From a bacterium (GTDB taxonomy: Bacteria > Planctomycetota > Planctomycetia > Planctomycetales > Planctomycetaceae): DNA of 64,000 nt. Below are positions 1-9,129 of this stretch, in pieces (position 1 is the stretch's first letter; each line of letters starts with the position of its first letter). Both the position numbers and the translations under genes were made by a program. The notes beneath the pieces are model-generated. The model saw nothing but the letters and a program-made list of their open reading frames with translations, was not told where the DNA came from and did no database searches. The stretch lies in assembly GCA_016125225.1 (NCBI GenBank), contig WGME01000010.1, positions 90,710 to 154,709 on the forward strand. The letters run 5' to 3'.

Positions 1-2
1 CG

Positions 3-626
3 GGCGGGGCCAACTATGCCGGTGTCGTTTCTTCGAGCGCTCAATCGAAGCTGAGTTTCTCCACAGCTTCCGGAACAATTCCCGCTGAACAACTGAAGGC
101 CTTCTTCCAGATGGATAACGTCGGCGCGACGCGCGTCAGCGTGACGGACTTGAAAGACGGTTCCAGCAATACAATTGCAGTGGCGGAAGTCTGGCGCGGC
201 CGCCGTACAGTGGTACGGGGCGGTGGAACTTACGGCGTGGATGGGAATGGGCGTTGCTACCGCTGGATGGTTGAAGGCGGTTGCGGTGTCACCGGAACTT
301 TGGGACGTGGCGGCTCCAAGGGCAGTATGTCTGGCGGATTTGAAGCGAGCGGCGGGAATCCCGGCGGTCAGCTTCAGCCCGGTGCCACATCCGCTCCTGC
401 CGGCGATGGTGGACCTAACGACAAGCGTGCCGACCAGGTGACATGGAACGGTGAAAACGACGAAGGCGTTCACGATGGTTTCCGTCCGGCCTCCAGCAGC
501 CACACTGGTGGCGTCCACGTCCTGATGGGCGATGGTTCGGTGAGGTTTGCCTCCGATAACGTCGATTCCAATGTGTGGAATGCAGCTCACTCGCGATCCG
601 GTGGCGAAGTACAGGCGGAATTCTAA
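3..626 (+). CDS. DUF1559 prepilin-like protein, C-terminal part (gene starts left of the window)
   Basis: The frame is open from the left edge (from base 3) to a TAA at 624-626, so about 207 C-terminal residues are present and the prepilin-type N-terminus is missing. The segment TDLKDGSSNTIAVAEV followed near the end by HTGGVHVLMGDGSVRF is the hallmark of the planctomycete DUF1559 family: a conserved DGSSNT loop and the C-terminal H-x9-DG motif. Members are usually secreted or pilin-like proteins with an N-terminal methylation helix; their role is unknown. The Gly-rich middle is typical of the variable region. A hairpin terminator follows at 658-693, so this gene probably ends its transcription unit here. 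Family assignment is firm; function is not known. Confidence 0.9.
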   Translation, partial: GGANYAGVVSSSAQSKLSFSTASGTIPAEQLKAFFQMDNVGATRVSVTDLKDGSSNTIAVAEVWRGRRTVVRGGGTYGVDGNGRCYRWMVEGGCGVTGTLGRGGSKGSMSGGFEASGGNPGGQLQPGATSAPAGDGGPNDKRADQVTWNGENDEGVHDGFRPASSSHTGGVHVLMGDGSVRFASDNVDSNVWNAAHSRSGGEVQAEF

Positions 627-657
627 AGTCCGCAGGCCGACTCGGGTGACCCCAACT

Positions 658-693
658 AAGGCACAGTCTGTTGATCGCAGGGTGTGCCTTTTT
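658..693 (+). terminator. Rho-independent terminator after the DUF1559 gene
   Basis: AAGGCACA (658-665) pairs perfectly with TGTGCCTT (683-690) across a 17-base loop and runs into a T-tract. It sits 31 bases after the DUF1559 stop. It also covers the GTG at 684, which makes that codon an unlikely start for the downstream cytochrome. Confidence 0.55.
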
Positions 694-713
694 CCTTGAG
701 CGCGCACAGCCTC

Positions 714-1856
714 ATGATTCGCCGTTTTTTCTTGCCCGCCGGTCTCGTTTTGCTTGCGCTTTGCGGCGTCTGGGCAGGTCTCTCTGCGTACTGGCTTAAT
801 CCGCGCTCAGCGCTAGTCCCGAATACGCCCCAACGTCCCCGCATCGTGGGAACTGCAGCTTGTCAAGATTGCCATCAGTCAATGGCTGACCGCTACGAAA
901 CGAGCGGGCATGCTCACACATTTTCGCTCACAATTCGTTCTGATATCGCCCGTCAACTGGCGGGAGACACTTTTGAGGACCCGCAGCGCAAGCAAACCTT
1001 TCGGTACCATTTCGACGCTGAGGGATTGTCGGCCTCATTACCCGATGTCTTCGGCGAAGAGCGGTTTCCCCTGACCTATGCACTCGGATCGGGAACGCAT
1101 GCCGTCACCTTCCTGACGCTGCTGCCGCGGCGTGACGGTGCCACGGTCGGACTGGAGCACCGGGTGAGTTATTATCACGACCTGCATGGACTGGGCCTGA
1201 CAGTCGGGCATCCCTTCGTCAAAGATCCGGTCGAAGATTCCGAGCAGTTCGGCAAGATCGTGAATGAACGCCAACTCGCCCAGTGCATTGATTGTCACAC
1301 GACACAAGCCAGAATTGAGCATCATGAGTTAATCGATGTCATCCCACATGTCGGTTGCGAAAGCTGTCACGGCCCAGGTAGCGTCCACGTCGCAGCACAG
1401 CAAGCAGGACGAACGGATACCAGCTTCCAAGTTACGGACCACTGGCCGACGGCGCTGGATGAATTAAAGACCTGTGGAAAATGCCATCGGATGCCAGAGT
1501 CGCTGAAAGCGTCGGAATTGGTACGGACTTCGCCTGTTCTGCCCCGCTTTCAACCGGCGGGGATGATGCAGAGCCGTTGCTATACAGAATCTGAAGGGGC
1601 GCTGCGCTGCACCACCTGCCACGATCCCCATGCGAAAGTTTCGAGCGATCGTCAGCACTATGAACAAATCTGCGCGAACTGCCATCGCCAGCAGAGTGTT
1701 GCCGCATGTCCGCAGGGAACCGAGTCGTGCATTACATGCCACATGCCAGCCATCAGGTTCGAAGGGGTGGCATCCTTCCATGATCACTGGATCCGGGTGA
1801 GAACGGCCGATGATCCCGCTGCCGTTTCCATGGAGGAAGCAGTTGCTACGGAGTAG
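714..1856 (+). CDS. Seven-haem c-type cytochrome, copy A
   Basis: A 380-residue secreted or membrane-anchored protein. It opens with a hydrophobic segment (FFLPAGLVLLALCGVWAGL) that serves as a signal or anchor. Seven CxxCH haem-binding motifs follow: CQDCH, CIDCH, CESCH, CGKCH, CTTCH, CANCH and CITCH. The layout resembles the cytochrome c554 / multihaem family, so electron transfer outside the cytoplasmic membrane is inferred. The C-terminal DHWIRVR block is shared with the cytochrome at 7784-8959, showing the two are paralogues. I chose ATG 714 because the open frame to GTG 684 lies inside a terminator hairpin. Its 3' end overlaps the converging TPR gene by 11 bases. The electron donor and acceptor are unknown. 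Confidence 0.85.
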   Translation: MIRRFFLPAGLVLLALCGVWAGLSAYWLNPRSALVPNTPQRPRIVGTAACQDCHQSMADRYETSGHAHTFSLTIRSDIARQLAGDTFEDPQRKQTFRYHFDAEGLSASLPDVFGEERFPLTYALGSGTHAVTFLTLLPRRDGATVGLEHRVSYYHDLHGLGLTVGHPFVKDPVEDSEQFGKIVNERQLAQCIDCHTTQARIEHHELIDVIPHVGCESCHGPGSVHVAAQQAGRTDTSFQVTDHWPTALDELKTCGKCHRMPESLKASELVRTSPVLPRFQPAGMMQSRCYTESEGALRCTTCHDPHAKVSSDRQHYEQICANCHRQQSVAACPQGTESCITCHMPAIRFEGVASFHDHWIRVRTADDPAAVSMEEAVATE

Positions 1857-2901
1857 CTGCACGACTTTTCTGGAGTAACTCTTCGACCGACTGATAGAGC
1901 TTGCGGGCTTCGTCCCGTTCTCCGGCCGCCGCGGCGGATCGCGACAACGCTCCCAGGTACCGCACCGTGGTCGAGTGAGAGTCGTACAATTCTTTGAGCC
2001 GCTCGTATGCCGCCTGTGGCTGACGTTGATACAGCAGCAGATCCGCTTCCAGAATCCGGCAATCGAGGTCCTCGGGTCGTACCTTGAGTGCCTGCGCCAA
2101 CCATTTTTCTGCGTCATCAAACCGTCCTTCGCTTCGTGCCACAGAGGCCAAGATCCGCAGAGCCGCGACCTCGCGCGAGTTCTTCTTCAGACACCACTCC
2201 GCCTGCGTGGTGGCTTCAGCAAGCTGACCGATACGGTGATGCGCATACGCCAGATTCAGATGGGCCGCATAGAAATCGGGATCAATGTCCACTGCTATCT
2301 GGAGCGGTTCGATCATCATCGCATAATTCTGCAGTACGTCATGGATGTCGGCGATGAGGAGAAATGTCTGCGCTCGGTTCGGCTCAAGCTTCGCCGCCAC
2401 CTGCGCATGAGGCAGTGCTTTCTTCGGATCATGGTTGTTGAAATAGAGCTCAGCCAAAGACAGCTGCGCGCCAAAGTGCTCAGGTTCAACAGCGACGAGT
2501 GCTTCCAAGGCTGCCGAGGCTTCATCGGTCTGTCCCGACAGCATGTGAATGATGGCTGTCTCCTGCAGAGCCGCGGTCCAGTTCGCATCGGACTCAGGAA
2601 TCACTCTCAGAACAGCCAAAGCCTCATCCGGATCGGACTCCCGTAAGAGTGACGCGAGTTGGAGTCGTGTCTTGCTCGATTCGGGAGCGATGGCCAATTG
2701 CGACTTCATTGCGGAAATAGCGGCGACCGTATCACCGCGCATTTGAGCGGCGCGTGCTTCCTCAAGGTAATTCGGAGTGGTTCTGCCAAACCGTGTGACC
2801 GCGACAAACAGTGCCAAGGCTATCGTCACGCCGATAACTGGCAGCAAGAGATGCCCACGGCCCCCTTTCCGAGTCGGGGTGCTGGCTATGTTATCGGACA
2901 A
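1846..2901 (-). CDS. Membrane-anchored TPR protein, copy A
   Basis: 351 residues. An N-terminal hydrophobic helix (LLLPVIGVTIALALFVAV, about residues 18-37) anchors the protein. The rest is a run of degenerate 34-residue tetratricopeptide repeats, recognisable from recurring A-x3-A/Y/L patterns such as AQLSLAELYFNNHDPKKAL and AHLNLAYAHHRIGQLAEA. TPR arrays are protein-protein scaffolds. It is the last of four minus-strand genes and overlaps the upstream CRTAC1 gene by 11 bases, so translation is probably coupled. A second TPR gene (6466-7560) has the same position relative to its own CRTAC1 gene, in reversed order. The partner is inferred to be the neighbouring CRTAC1 protein or the haem protein. 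No enzymatic motif is visible. Confidence 0.82.
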   Translation of the reverse strand: MSDNIASTPTRKGGRGHLLLPVIGVTIALALFVAVTRFGRTTPNYLEEARAAQMRGDTVAAISAMKSQLAIAPESSKTRLQLASLLRESDPDEALAVLRVIPESDANWTAALQETAIIHMLSGQTDEASAALEALVAVEPEHFGAQLSLAELYFNNHDPKKALPHAQVAAKLEPNRAQTFLLIADIHDVLQNYAMMIEPLQIAVDIDPDFYAAHLNLAYAHHRIGQLAEATTQAEWCLKKNSREVAALRILASVARSEGRFDDAEKWLAQALKVRPEDLDCRILEADLLLYQRQPQAAYERLKELYDSHSTTVRYLGALSRSAAAAGERDEARKLYQSVEELLQKSRAATP

Positions 2902-4591
2902 CGCCTCGTCCTTCGATCAAGAGATGGGCTCGATCATGGACAAGCGGTCCCAACGTTTCCACGCGTCCAGTCGGCCAGCGAACTGTGACCGCGTCGGCCT
3001 GCTCCGCATCGCCGATCCCAATCAGCAAAGGCCGCTCATCACATGCCAGGTAACTACTGCTGCCGAGGACAACTCGCACGATTTTCCGGTCACCAGCCAC
3101 AATCTCGACCCTGGCACCGAGGGCTTCCCGGTTGCTTTCAACTCCGATCAGTCGCAGTGTCAGCGAGTGCCCCACTTCGTCGGTCTCGTTCTTCAATAGC
3201 GCGACCGGGCCGTTCAGATGTTGAATTGCGACATCGATACGTCCATCGTGATCATAATCGGCCAGGGCAGTGGCGCGGCCGACGAGGTTCTGTTGAAAGT
3301 ATGCCCCGGCGTCCGACGAAATTTCCTCAAACCGTACCCCTCGCTGGTTATGAAACACCTGTGGCTGTTGGGCGAAGGGTTCACGCCGATCGAGTTCCGG
3401 CGGGTAGGATTGGACGTGCCCATTGACAACGATGAGATCCAGCCAGCCGTCATTGTCGGGATCGAAAAACGAAGTGCCGAAGCCCAGCCGCTGTTGACTG
3501 GGAGCTGCGAGGCCGTACTCCGCCGTCACTTCCGTAAAAGCCGTTTGGTCGTTTCGGTAGAACGTGTTCGTTTCGTTGAAATAGTTGGTGACGAAGAGGT
3601 CAATCCGTCCATCGCCATCCACATCCCCGGCGGCGATACCCATGCTGGCTTCGGCGACACCGAGGCCATTCACGGCAGCTCCCATTAACAGAGCGTCATC
3701 AGCGAAAGTTCCTTTCCCGGAATTCAACCACAACTGATTGTTGACGGTATCATTGGCGACATAGAAATCCTGGTCACCGTCTTCATCGAAGTCACAGGCC
3801 ACGACTCCAAGACCTGCGCGGGGTGTTTCCGCCAGCAGTCCGGCGGCTTCCGTCATATCGGCGAATGTGCCGTCGCCACGATTGATCAGTAACAGATCGG
3901 ATTCATGTTGCTGATACCGCGGATGGCAACCGCCGGGATAGCGTTTTCGATTCACTACCTCGGAACAAAGGGGGTAATTGGCGGGATCAAGCTTCAAATA
4001 GTTCGTGACATACAAATCGAGATCGCCGTCTTTATCGATATCGGCCCAAGTGCAACTGGCACCGAACCGCGGATCATTCAGGACCGGTTGATCTGTGACC
4101 TCGGCCCAAGTCCCATCACCCAGATTGCGAAACAATCGATTCGGACCATATGCGGAGACATACAGATCAGGGAATCCATCATTGTCGTAGTCCCCAACAG
4201 CGATGCCCATCGAGTAGCCGAAGCAAGTCAGCCTGGCGGCTGCCGTAACACTTTCGAATTTCCCCTGAACATTCCGAAAGAGCTGATTGCTGTGTGCGAG
4301 ATCTGAATCGGCAACTGGCGGCCAGGCTGCTCCCTGGCACAGATATATGTCGGGCCAGCCGTCCAAATCATAGTCACACCAAGCTAGCCCAGAACCCATG
4401 AAAAGGTGCAGGTGCCGTTCCGGAGTGAGTGGGGAATCGTGGGTAAAATTCAAGCCGACATCATGGGCGACATCCTGAAAATGGATACCGGGTGGCTGTG
4501 CCGATGCCAGCGTTGCCAGCGACAGCAACACTGTCGAGAACCAACAACGAAGGAGACTGACAGCAGTCTGACGAGATTTGTTCAATCGCAT
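2891..4591 (-). CDS. CRTAC1-type FG-GAP/ASPIC-UnbV repeat protein, copy A
   Basis: 566 residues, exported: a signal peptide ends near LATLASAQP. The body carries repeated FG-GAP/VCBS units, each with a Ca-binding DxDxDG loop: DYDLDGWPDIYL, DYDNDGFPDLYV, DIDKDGDLDLYV, DFDEDGDQDFYV, DVDGDGRIDLFV, DPDNDGWLDLIV and DYDHDGRIDVAI. Seven such loops suit a seven-bladed propeller. The C-terminus (about residues 475-560) matches the ASPIC/UnbV module (ALGARVEI ... VTVRWPTGRVETL). Members of this family are secreted and mostly uncharacterised. Its start lies 86 bases beyond the end of a second CRTAC1 gene and its end overlaps a TPR gene. Family call firm, function unknown. Confidence 0.9.
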   Translation of the reverse strand: MRLNKSRQTAVSLLRCWFSTVLLSLATLASAQPPGIHFQDVAHDVGLNFTHDSPLTPERHLHLFMGSGLAWCDYDLDGWPDIYLCQGAAWPPVADSDLAHSNQLFRNVQGKFESVTAAARLTCFGYSMGIAVGDYDNDGFPDLYVSAYGPNRLFRNLGDGTWAEVTDQPVLNDPRFGASCTWADIDKDGDLDLYVTNYLKLDPANYPLCSEVVNRKRYPGGCHPRYQQHESDLLLINRGDGTFADMTEAAGLLAETPRAGLGVVACDFDEDGDQDFYVANDTVNNQLWLNSGKGTFADDALLMGAAVNGLGVAEASMGIAAGDVDGDGRIDLFVTNYFNETNTFYRNDQTAFTEVTAEYGLAAPSQQRLGFGTSFFDPDNDGWLDLIVVNGHVQSYPPELDRREPFAQQPQVFHNQRGVRFEEISSDAGAYFQQNLVGRATALADYDHDGRIDVAIQHLNGPVALLKNETDEVGHSLTLRLIGVESNREALGARVEIVAGDRKIVRVVLGSSSYLACDERPLLIGIGDAEQADAVTVRWPTGRVETLGPLVHDRAHLLIEGRGVVR

Positions 4592-4677
4592 AGCGACCCA
4601 GTTGTGAGGGGATCAGTCCATGATAGCGGCATTCCTGAAGTAATGCCGCGCTAAGAATTGCCAGTTCGCATGAACTG

Positions 4678-6462
4678 TTATTGAGTGGCGGAGTGCCAAC
4701 CGGTCTGCACGATGAACCGTCGTCCTTCGATCACGGTGACACGGCTTCCCGCGGGGATCGCCTGCAATTCCTCACGTAATCCACTCGGCCAGACGAGACG
4801 AATTGTCTCCGCCGACGTCTCTGCCCCCAATCCGATAGTGATTACGCCATCATTCGACGAGAGATATCCGGCGTTCCGTGACAAGGAATGCACGGTCGTC
4901 CCGGCGGGGCATTCCACCTCAATGATCGCCCCTTCCGCAGAGCGCGGCGATGCAGTCCCGATCAGTTGCAATTGAATCCGGTTTCCCGGGTTAGCCGTGG
5001 TGTTCAATAAAATGGCGGCAGGATCGTCGATCAGGCTGACGACGAGGTCGTCCAATCCATCGCGGTTCAGGTCCGCGCGGCAGGCCCCGCGTGCGTGCCT
5101 GGGGTGTTCCAGCCACAGTGATCCGCGCTGCGCATCTTGAAAGCCAGCACGACTGTTCTTCAGCAAGGTCGATAGCTGAGCCCATTGCTCGCCGGGCATT
5201 TGGGTGACATGACCGTTCGCCACAAACAGATCCACGAATCGATCGGCGTCCGCATCGATGGGAATCGCCGACCAGCCCACCAGCGGGCGACTGATGCGGT
5301 CGATGATGGTTCCCTGTGTGTTATCGAGGAACACCAACGGTTCCTGTTGCTGAAAGAGAGAGTTGGACTCATTGGAGAAATTGGTGGTGAACAAATCGAG
5401 TTGTCCATTCTGATCAAAGTCGGCACAGGCGATCCCCATCGAACCCATCGTTTCGCCTTGCCCGTTGAAGGCCACGCCGCTGCTGAGGGCCATTTCTTCA
5501 TAGACCCAGGCCGATGTCTGATGAAATAACAGATTGCGATCGCCATCATTCGCGACAAAAATTTCCTGCGTTCCATCGCGATCCAGATCCACGGCGATCA
5601 CACCGAGGCCATACTCTCGATACTGAGCGATTCCAGAGGAATCGGAGCGATCTACGAAACCCCCGTCGCCCGTGTTCTCAAGTAAAAGATCTGGAACCGG
5701 ACCATAGGAGTGCGGATTACAGTGAACGCGCATGCCCTTCGATTCGCAGACTGGCGTCGGCAGCGAACGGGAACAATCGGCGTAACAGGCGATGTACACG
5801 TCGAGATCGCCATCGCTATCCAGGTCCGACCAGCATGCCGTTGCACACCAGCGTTCACCGGCGAGTTCCCGAAAGAGAGGCAGTTCCTGAAACGTGCCGT
5901 CGCCCTGATTCAGAAAGAGTCCGCTCTGCTGGTATCCCGTAATCAGTACATCGTCAAAGCCGTCATTGTTCATGTCGGCAATCGCACAGCCGTGTGCGTA
6001 TCCGGTCCAGGAAAGCCCCCAGTCCGCATTCACCGGAGTGAAGCGACCCTCGCCATTACTGCGATAAAGCGTAACCCGTTCGGTGCGATTCTGTGGCCAT
6101 GTGATTGGATCGCCGCCATCGACGAAGATCAGATCCGGATGGGTATCGAGATCAAAATCGATCGCGCCGACACCGCCCCCTAAAGTTTCCGCGAGATGAA
6201 ACTGCCCCTCGGGACCATTGTCATAGGCAAACGACACGCCGGAATTCGGCAACTCTTCGAACTGCAAGCCGGCATCTGTCACGGTACTCCGTTCCACATC
6301 CGGTATGGTCGGCAGGGCCGTGGGGCGAACTCCCAACCGCGCGAGCAATCCCCGGTCGGCGTGCCAAGATTGAAAGCGCTCCTCAATGGCACCGATCCCA
6401 TACCCCACCACAACCAGGAGTGTCAGTCCGATGCTGAAAAGCCAGCGGCGACGAGGTAGCAT
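4678..6462 (-). CDS. CRTAC1-type FG-GAP/ASPIC-UnbV repeat protein, copy B
   Basis: 594 residues. An N-terminal hydrophobic helix (LFSIGLTLLVVVGYGIGAI) acts as an uncleaved anchor or signal. Repeated Ca-loop units follow: DFDLDTHPDLIF, DMNNDGFDDVLI, DLDSDGDLDVYI, DLDRDGTQEIFV, DFDQNGQLDLFT, DADADRFVDLFV and DLNRDGLDDLVV. Several loops are more degenerate than in copy A. A C-terminal ASPIC/UnbV module is recognisable (RSAEGAIIEV ... IRLVWPSGLREEL). It starts 3 bases after the stop of the upstream TPR gene, a tight operon junction. It is a diverged paralogue of the gene at 2891-4591, not a recent copy. Likely extracytoplasmic; role unknown. Confidence 0.9.
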   Translation of the reverse strand: MLPRRRWLFSIGLTLLVVVGYGIGAIEERFQSWHADRGLLARLGVRPTALPTIPDVERSTVTDAGLQFEELPNSGVSFAYDNGPEGQFHLAETLGGGVGAIDFDLDTHPDLIFVDGGDPITWPQNRTERVTLYRSNGEGRFTPVNADWGLSWTGYAHGCAIADMNNDGFDDVLITGYQQSGLFLNQGDGTFQELPLFRELAGERWCATACWSDLDSDGDLDVYIACYADCSRSLPTPVCESKGMRVHCNPHSYGPVPDLLLENTGDGGFVDRSDSSGIAQYREYGLGVIAVDLDRDGTQEIFVANDGDRNLLFHQTSAWVYEEMALSSGVAFNGQGETMGSMGIACADFDQNGQLDLFTTNFSNESNSLFQQQEPLVFLDNTQGTIIDRISRPLVGWSAIPIDADADRFVDLFVANGHVTQMPGEQWAQLSTLLKNSRAGFQDAQRGSLWLEHPRHARGACRADLNRDGLDDLVVSLIDDPAAILLNTTANPGNRIQLQLIGTASPRSAEGAIIEVECPAGTTVHSLSRNAGYLSSNDGVITIGLGAETSAETIRLVWPSGLREELQAIPAGSRVTVIEGRRFIVQTGWHSATQ

Positions 6463-6465
6463 GGA

Positions 6466-7560
6466 TTACTGGCCCACAGACTTGGAGAGCAGGGCTGCGG
6501 CCTCGTCAGCGCCGACACTCCGGCACATCTGTTCGAGTTCAAGCAGCGATTCTCGTTGCGTCGCGAGTCCGGGTAGCTTGGAAAGGTGAGCGATACGGAC
6601 CACCGTGTCGAAACGGCTGACTTCACGTTCCAGCAATGCAGGATGATTCCGTCGCAAGACCGCGCAATAGCGGGAACGAAATGCTTGATCCAAGGGACGA
6701 ATTTGCACCGCCTTCGCGAGTGCCATTTCTGCCGCGGCCCAATCGCTGTCTTCGATGGCGATCAAACCACGAGTGAACCAATAGTCGGCTTTCAATGCCG
6801 TCGGCTCTTGCGATGGAAGATACTCGACGGCGGCGGTCTTGTCTTTCAGCGTCGCATGGGCACGCGCGAGAAGCACTGCCATCTGCGGGTCGTCTGCATG
6901 ATCTGCAAGCAAAACGATGCACTCCGCATAACGTCCCATCGCCAGATAGGTTCGAGCCAGTCCCAAGCGGGAATCGCCATCCGAGGCGTCCGCTTCCAGG
7001 GCCGATCGGAGCCAGCTTTCGGAAGGCGTCGCTCCGCGCGTATCAATCGACCACAAGCCCAAAGACATCACCACCATGTCGGACGTGGGTCGGCCATGTT
7101 CTGCCCATTGGGATAATCGCCGCTGCATCTCTTCCGCATCAAGTCGCAATCCGCTTAACGCGACCCATTGACGTTGCAATGTTGCACTCTTGGGATACTG
7201 CCGCACTCCCGTGGCAAAGTATTCATCTGCCAGCCGAAACCATTGAGACGCCATCGCCAGTCGGCCGAGTTCTATCAGCGATCGCTCCGACGGATGCCGT
7301 TCGTACTCGTTGAGCAGAATCGCCAGCGGAATTTCGGGGCGTTGGAGGACATCGCCCACGCGGAACAATACCTCGCGCGCTCGAGTTGCCTCCGGAGTGC
7401 GGCCGAATGCTTCTCGGGCTCGTTGCTCAGCGACGGCAAGGTTCTGCTCATTCCAGGCAACCGTCGCGGCCAGTTCCAAGTCTTCCACATCCGGACGCTG
7501 GCATCGCTGCAGACCGTAGCCCAATGCGAAGCAGGCCGCGGCGAGCAGGGTCAATTTCAT
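6466..7560 (-). CDS. Exported TPR protein, copy B
   Basis: 364 residues. The N-terminus MKLTLLAAACFALGYGL is a signal peptide or anchor. The rest is helical repeat sequence with TPR-like spacing, for example DSRLGLARTYLAMGRYAECI and WAAAEMALAKAVQIRPLDQA. No catalytic motif is seen. It is the first gene of the four-gene minus-strand unit and is followed after 3 bases by the CRTAC1 gene at 4678-6462. Upstream and divergent is the second seven-haem cytochrome, so the 223 bases between 7561 and 7783 should hold promoters for both directions; I see no clear -35/-10 pair there. It corresponds to the TPR gene at 1846-2901 in the other half of the locus. Confidence 0.8.
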   Translation of the reverse strand: MKLTLLAAACFALGYGLQRCQRPDVEDLELAATVAWNEQNLAVAEQRAREAFGRTPEATRAREVLFRVGDVLQRPEIPLAILLNEYERHPSERSLIELGRLAMASQWFRLADEYFATGVRQYPKSATLQRQWVALSGLRLDAEEMQRRLSQWAEHGRPTSDMVVMSLGLWSIDTRGATPSESWLRSALEADASDGDSRLGLARTYLAMGRYAECIVLLADHADDPQMAVLLARAHATLKDKTAAVEYLPSQEPTALKADYWFTRGLIAIEDSDWAAAEMALAKAVQIRPLDQAFRSRYCAVLRRNHPALLEREVSRFDTVVRIAHLSKLPGLATQRESLLELEQMCRSVGADEAAALLSKSVGQ

Positions 7561-7783
7561 GGTACGAAATCTTGCAAAGCGGGATGGCGACGTCGAGAAT
7601 TCAACGGGGACGGGATAGCATGGAAATCGATCACTCGATCATAAAAGCCACTGCGACGAGAAGCAATCACCATCATGTCACATGTCGTAGGGCAAACCAG
7701 TTGCGGTCCGCCGTCAGCCGTGTCAAACTAAACTCCTGGGCCCCTGTTGGCCGCATTGAAATCTGCGATCGAAGCAAGTCGGA

Positions 7784-8959
7784 ATGCTCCAGCGAATGAG
7801 CCGGTTGTCCGGATACTACTTATCTGCCATTTTCTTCGTACTACTCGTCATCGGCGTGCAATCCTGGCAACTCCGGCAAGCCACAGTACAAGATGCCTTC
7901 GAACCGCTGGTTCGCACTTCCACGCCTCACCTACCGTCAAGTCAGGTTTGTGCGGAGTGCCATCAGACCGTTTGCGAACATTTTGCTACCGCGCCTCACG
8001 GAAAGACACTGACTTCGGCAGAGGAACCCTGGGTACGCGAGCGCTTCGCCGGAAAGCAGTTTTCATTCACGGCAGACGGCCCGGTTGTGACCTTTTCTGA
8101 ACGCAATCAGCAACTCTGGATGGAATGCGATGCTGCACCAGACGCCCTTCGCATCGAGTGGGTGTTCGGCTCCGGGCGGCATGCGATCACACCGGTCAGC
8201 TTGCTCGAAAACCCCGATGGTGCCACGGAACTGTATGAGTGCAGCGTCTCGTGGTATGCCTCGGATGTGCTCGGTTTGACACCCGGCGCCAAGGGACCTG
8301 GGGCGACGGGCATGAGTCTTCTAGGAGCCCACCAGGATCATCGCACGACTCAGGAATGCTTTGGTTGCCACGTGACACAATTGCCCATGGATGGTGGCAG
8401 AATTCAGACCGAGGCAATGCTCACCGGTGTCTCCTGCAACCGTTGTCATCCCGGTAGCACTGAGCATGCCCAGGCAATGCAACTGGGACAACCAAGCTTC
8501 ATGCCGCGGTGGTCGGAACTGACGCCGCTGGAATCGGTCAATCTTTGTGGAGAATGTCATCGACGTGCCGACCAGTTGACCGAGGCAGAATTGTTGCCAG
8601 AGCGGACAGTGCTAGTCCGGTTCGCATCTGTGGGTCTGGCGATGAGTCCGTGCTTCATCCATCAGGACAAGGCTCCGGGCGATGGATCAGCACAACGGCT
8701 GGACTGCCTGACATGTCATGATCCCCACCGTCCTGCCGAGACGAAGCCTGAGTATTACCTAGCCAGATGCCGGCTCTGTCATGCTGACGCGGCAGATTTG
8801 CCGGTCGTCTGTAGGTCAGACAAGACCGACACCGATTGTCTCAGTTGTCACATGCCCAAAGTTGGTATCACTGAGAACCTCGCATTCACCGATCACTGGA
8901 TTCGAGTCCGAAAACCGACGGACCCACATTCCAGCAGTAAAACGCCCGAGACCGAATAG
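7784..8959 (+). CDS. Seven-haem c-type cytochrome, copy B
   Basis: 391 residues. The N-terminal hydrophobic stretch (YYLSAIFFVLLVIGVQSW) is a signal or anchor. Seven CxxCH motifs: CAECH, CFGCH, CNRCH, CGECH, CLTCH, CRLCH and CLSCH. The end of the protein (CLSCHMP ... DHWIRVRKPTDP) aligns with the end of copy A (CITCHMP ... DHWIRVRTADDP), and the CHDPH signature around haem 5 is shared. An internal ATG at 7796 is a possible alternative start. It is divergent from the TPR/CRTAC1 genes. The role is inferred to be periplasmic electron transfer; the redox partners are not evident in the window. Confidence 0.85.
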   Translation: MLQRMSRLSGYYLSAIFFVLLVIGVQSWQLRQATVQDAFEPLVRTSTPHLPSSQVCAECHQTVCEHFATAPHGKTLTSAEEPWVRERFAGKQFSFTADGPVVTFSERNQQLWMECDAAPDALRIEWVFGSGRHAITPVSLLENPDGATELYECSVSWYASDVLGLTPGAKGPGATGMSLLGAHQDHRTTQECFGCHVTQLPMDGGRIQTEAMLTGVSCNRCHPGSTEHAQAMQLGQPSFMPRWSELTPLESVNLCGECHRRADQLTEAELLPERTVLVRFASVGLAMSPCFIHQDKAPGDGSAQRLDCLTCHDPHRPAETKPEYYLARCRLCHADAADLPVVCRSDKTDTDCLSCHMPKVGITENLAFTDHWIRVRKPTDPHSSSKTPETE

Positions 8960-9129
8960 TTCATGCCCAGTATTGGCAGCAATGTAATCGTGGACTTGCT
9001 CTCTATTTCTTGATCCGTCTGCGATGTTAGCCTTTTTGTTGAAAAGGCATTCAGAAAATGGACCTTCCTACTTGTTTTGGGCGCTGGATGCGGCGCGTAC
9101 CAAGGAACAAGAGGAGCGTTTGGGATATC

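Noticed and set aside
684..713. GTG 684 as start of the first cytochrome
   Set aside because: It lies within the terminator hairpin of the preceding gene; ATG 714 gives a direct signal peptide.
8960..9129. Search for the left inverted repeat of the IS3 remnant
   Set aside because: No terminal repeat matching the right side could be found by eye, so no IS boundary is claimed.
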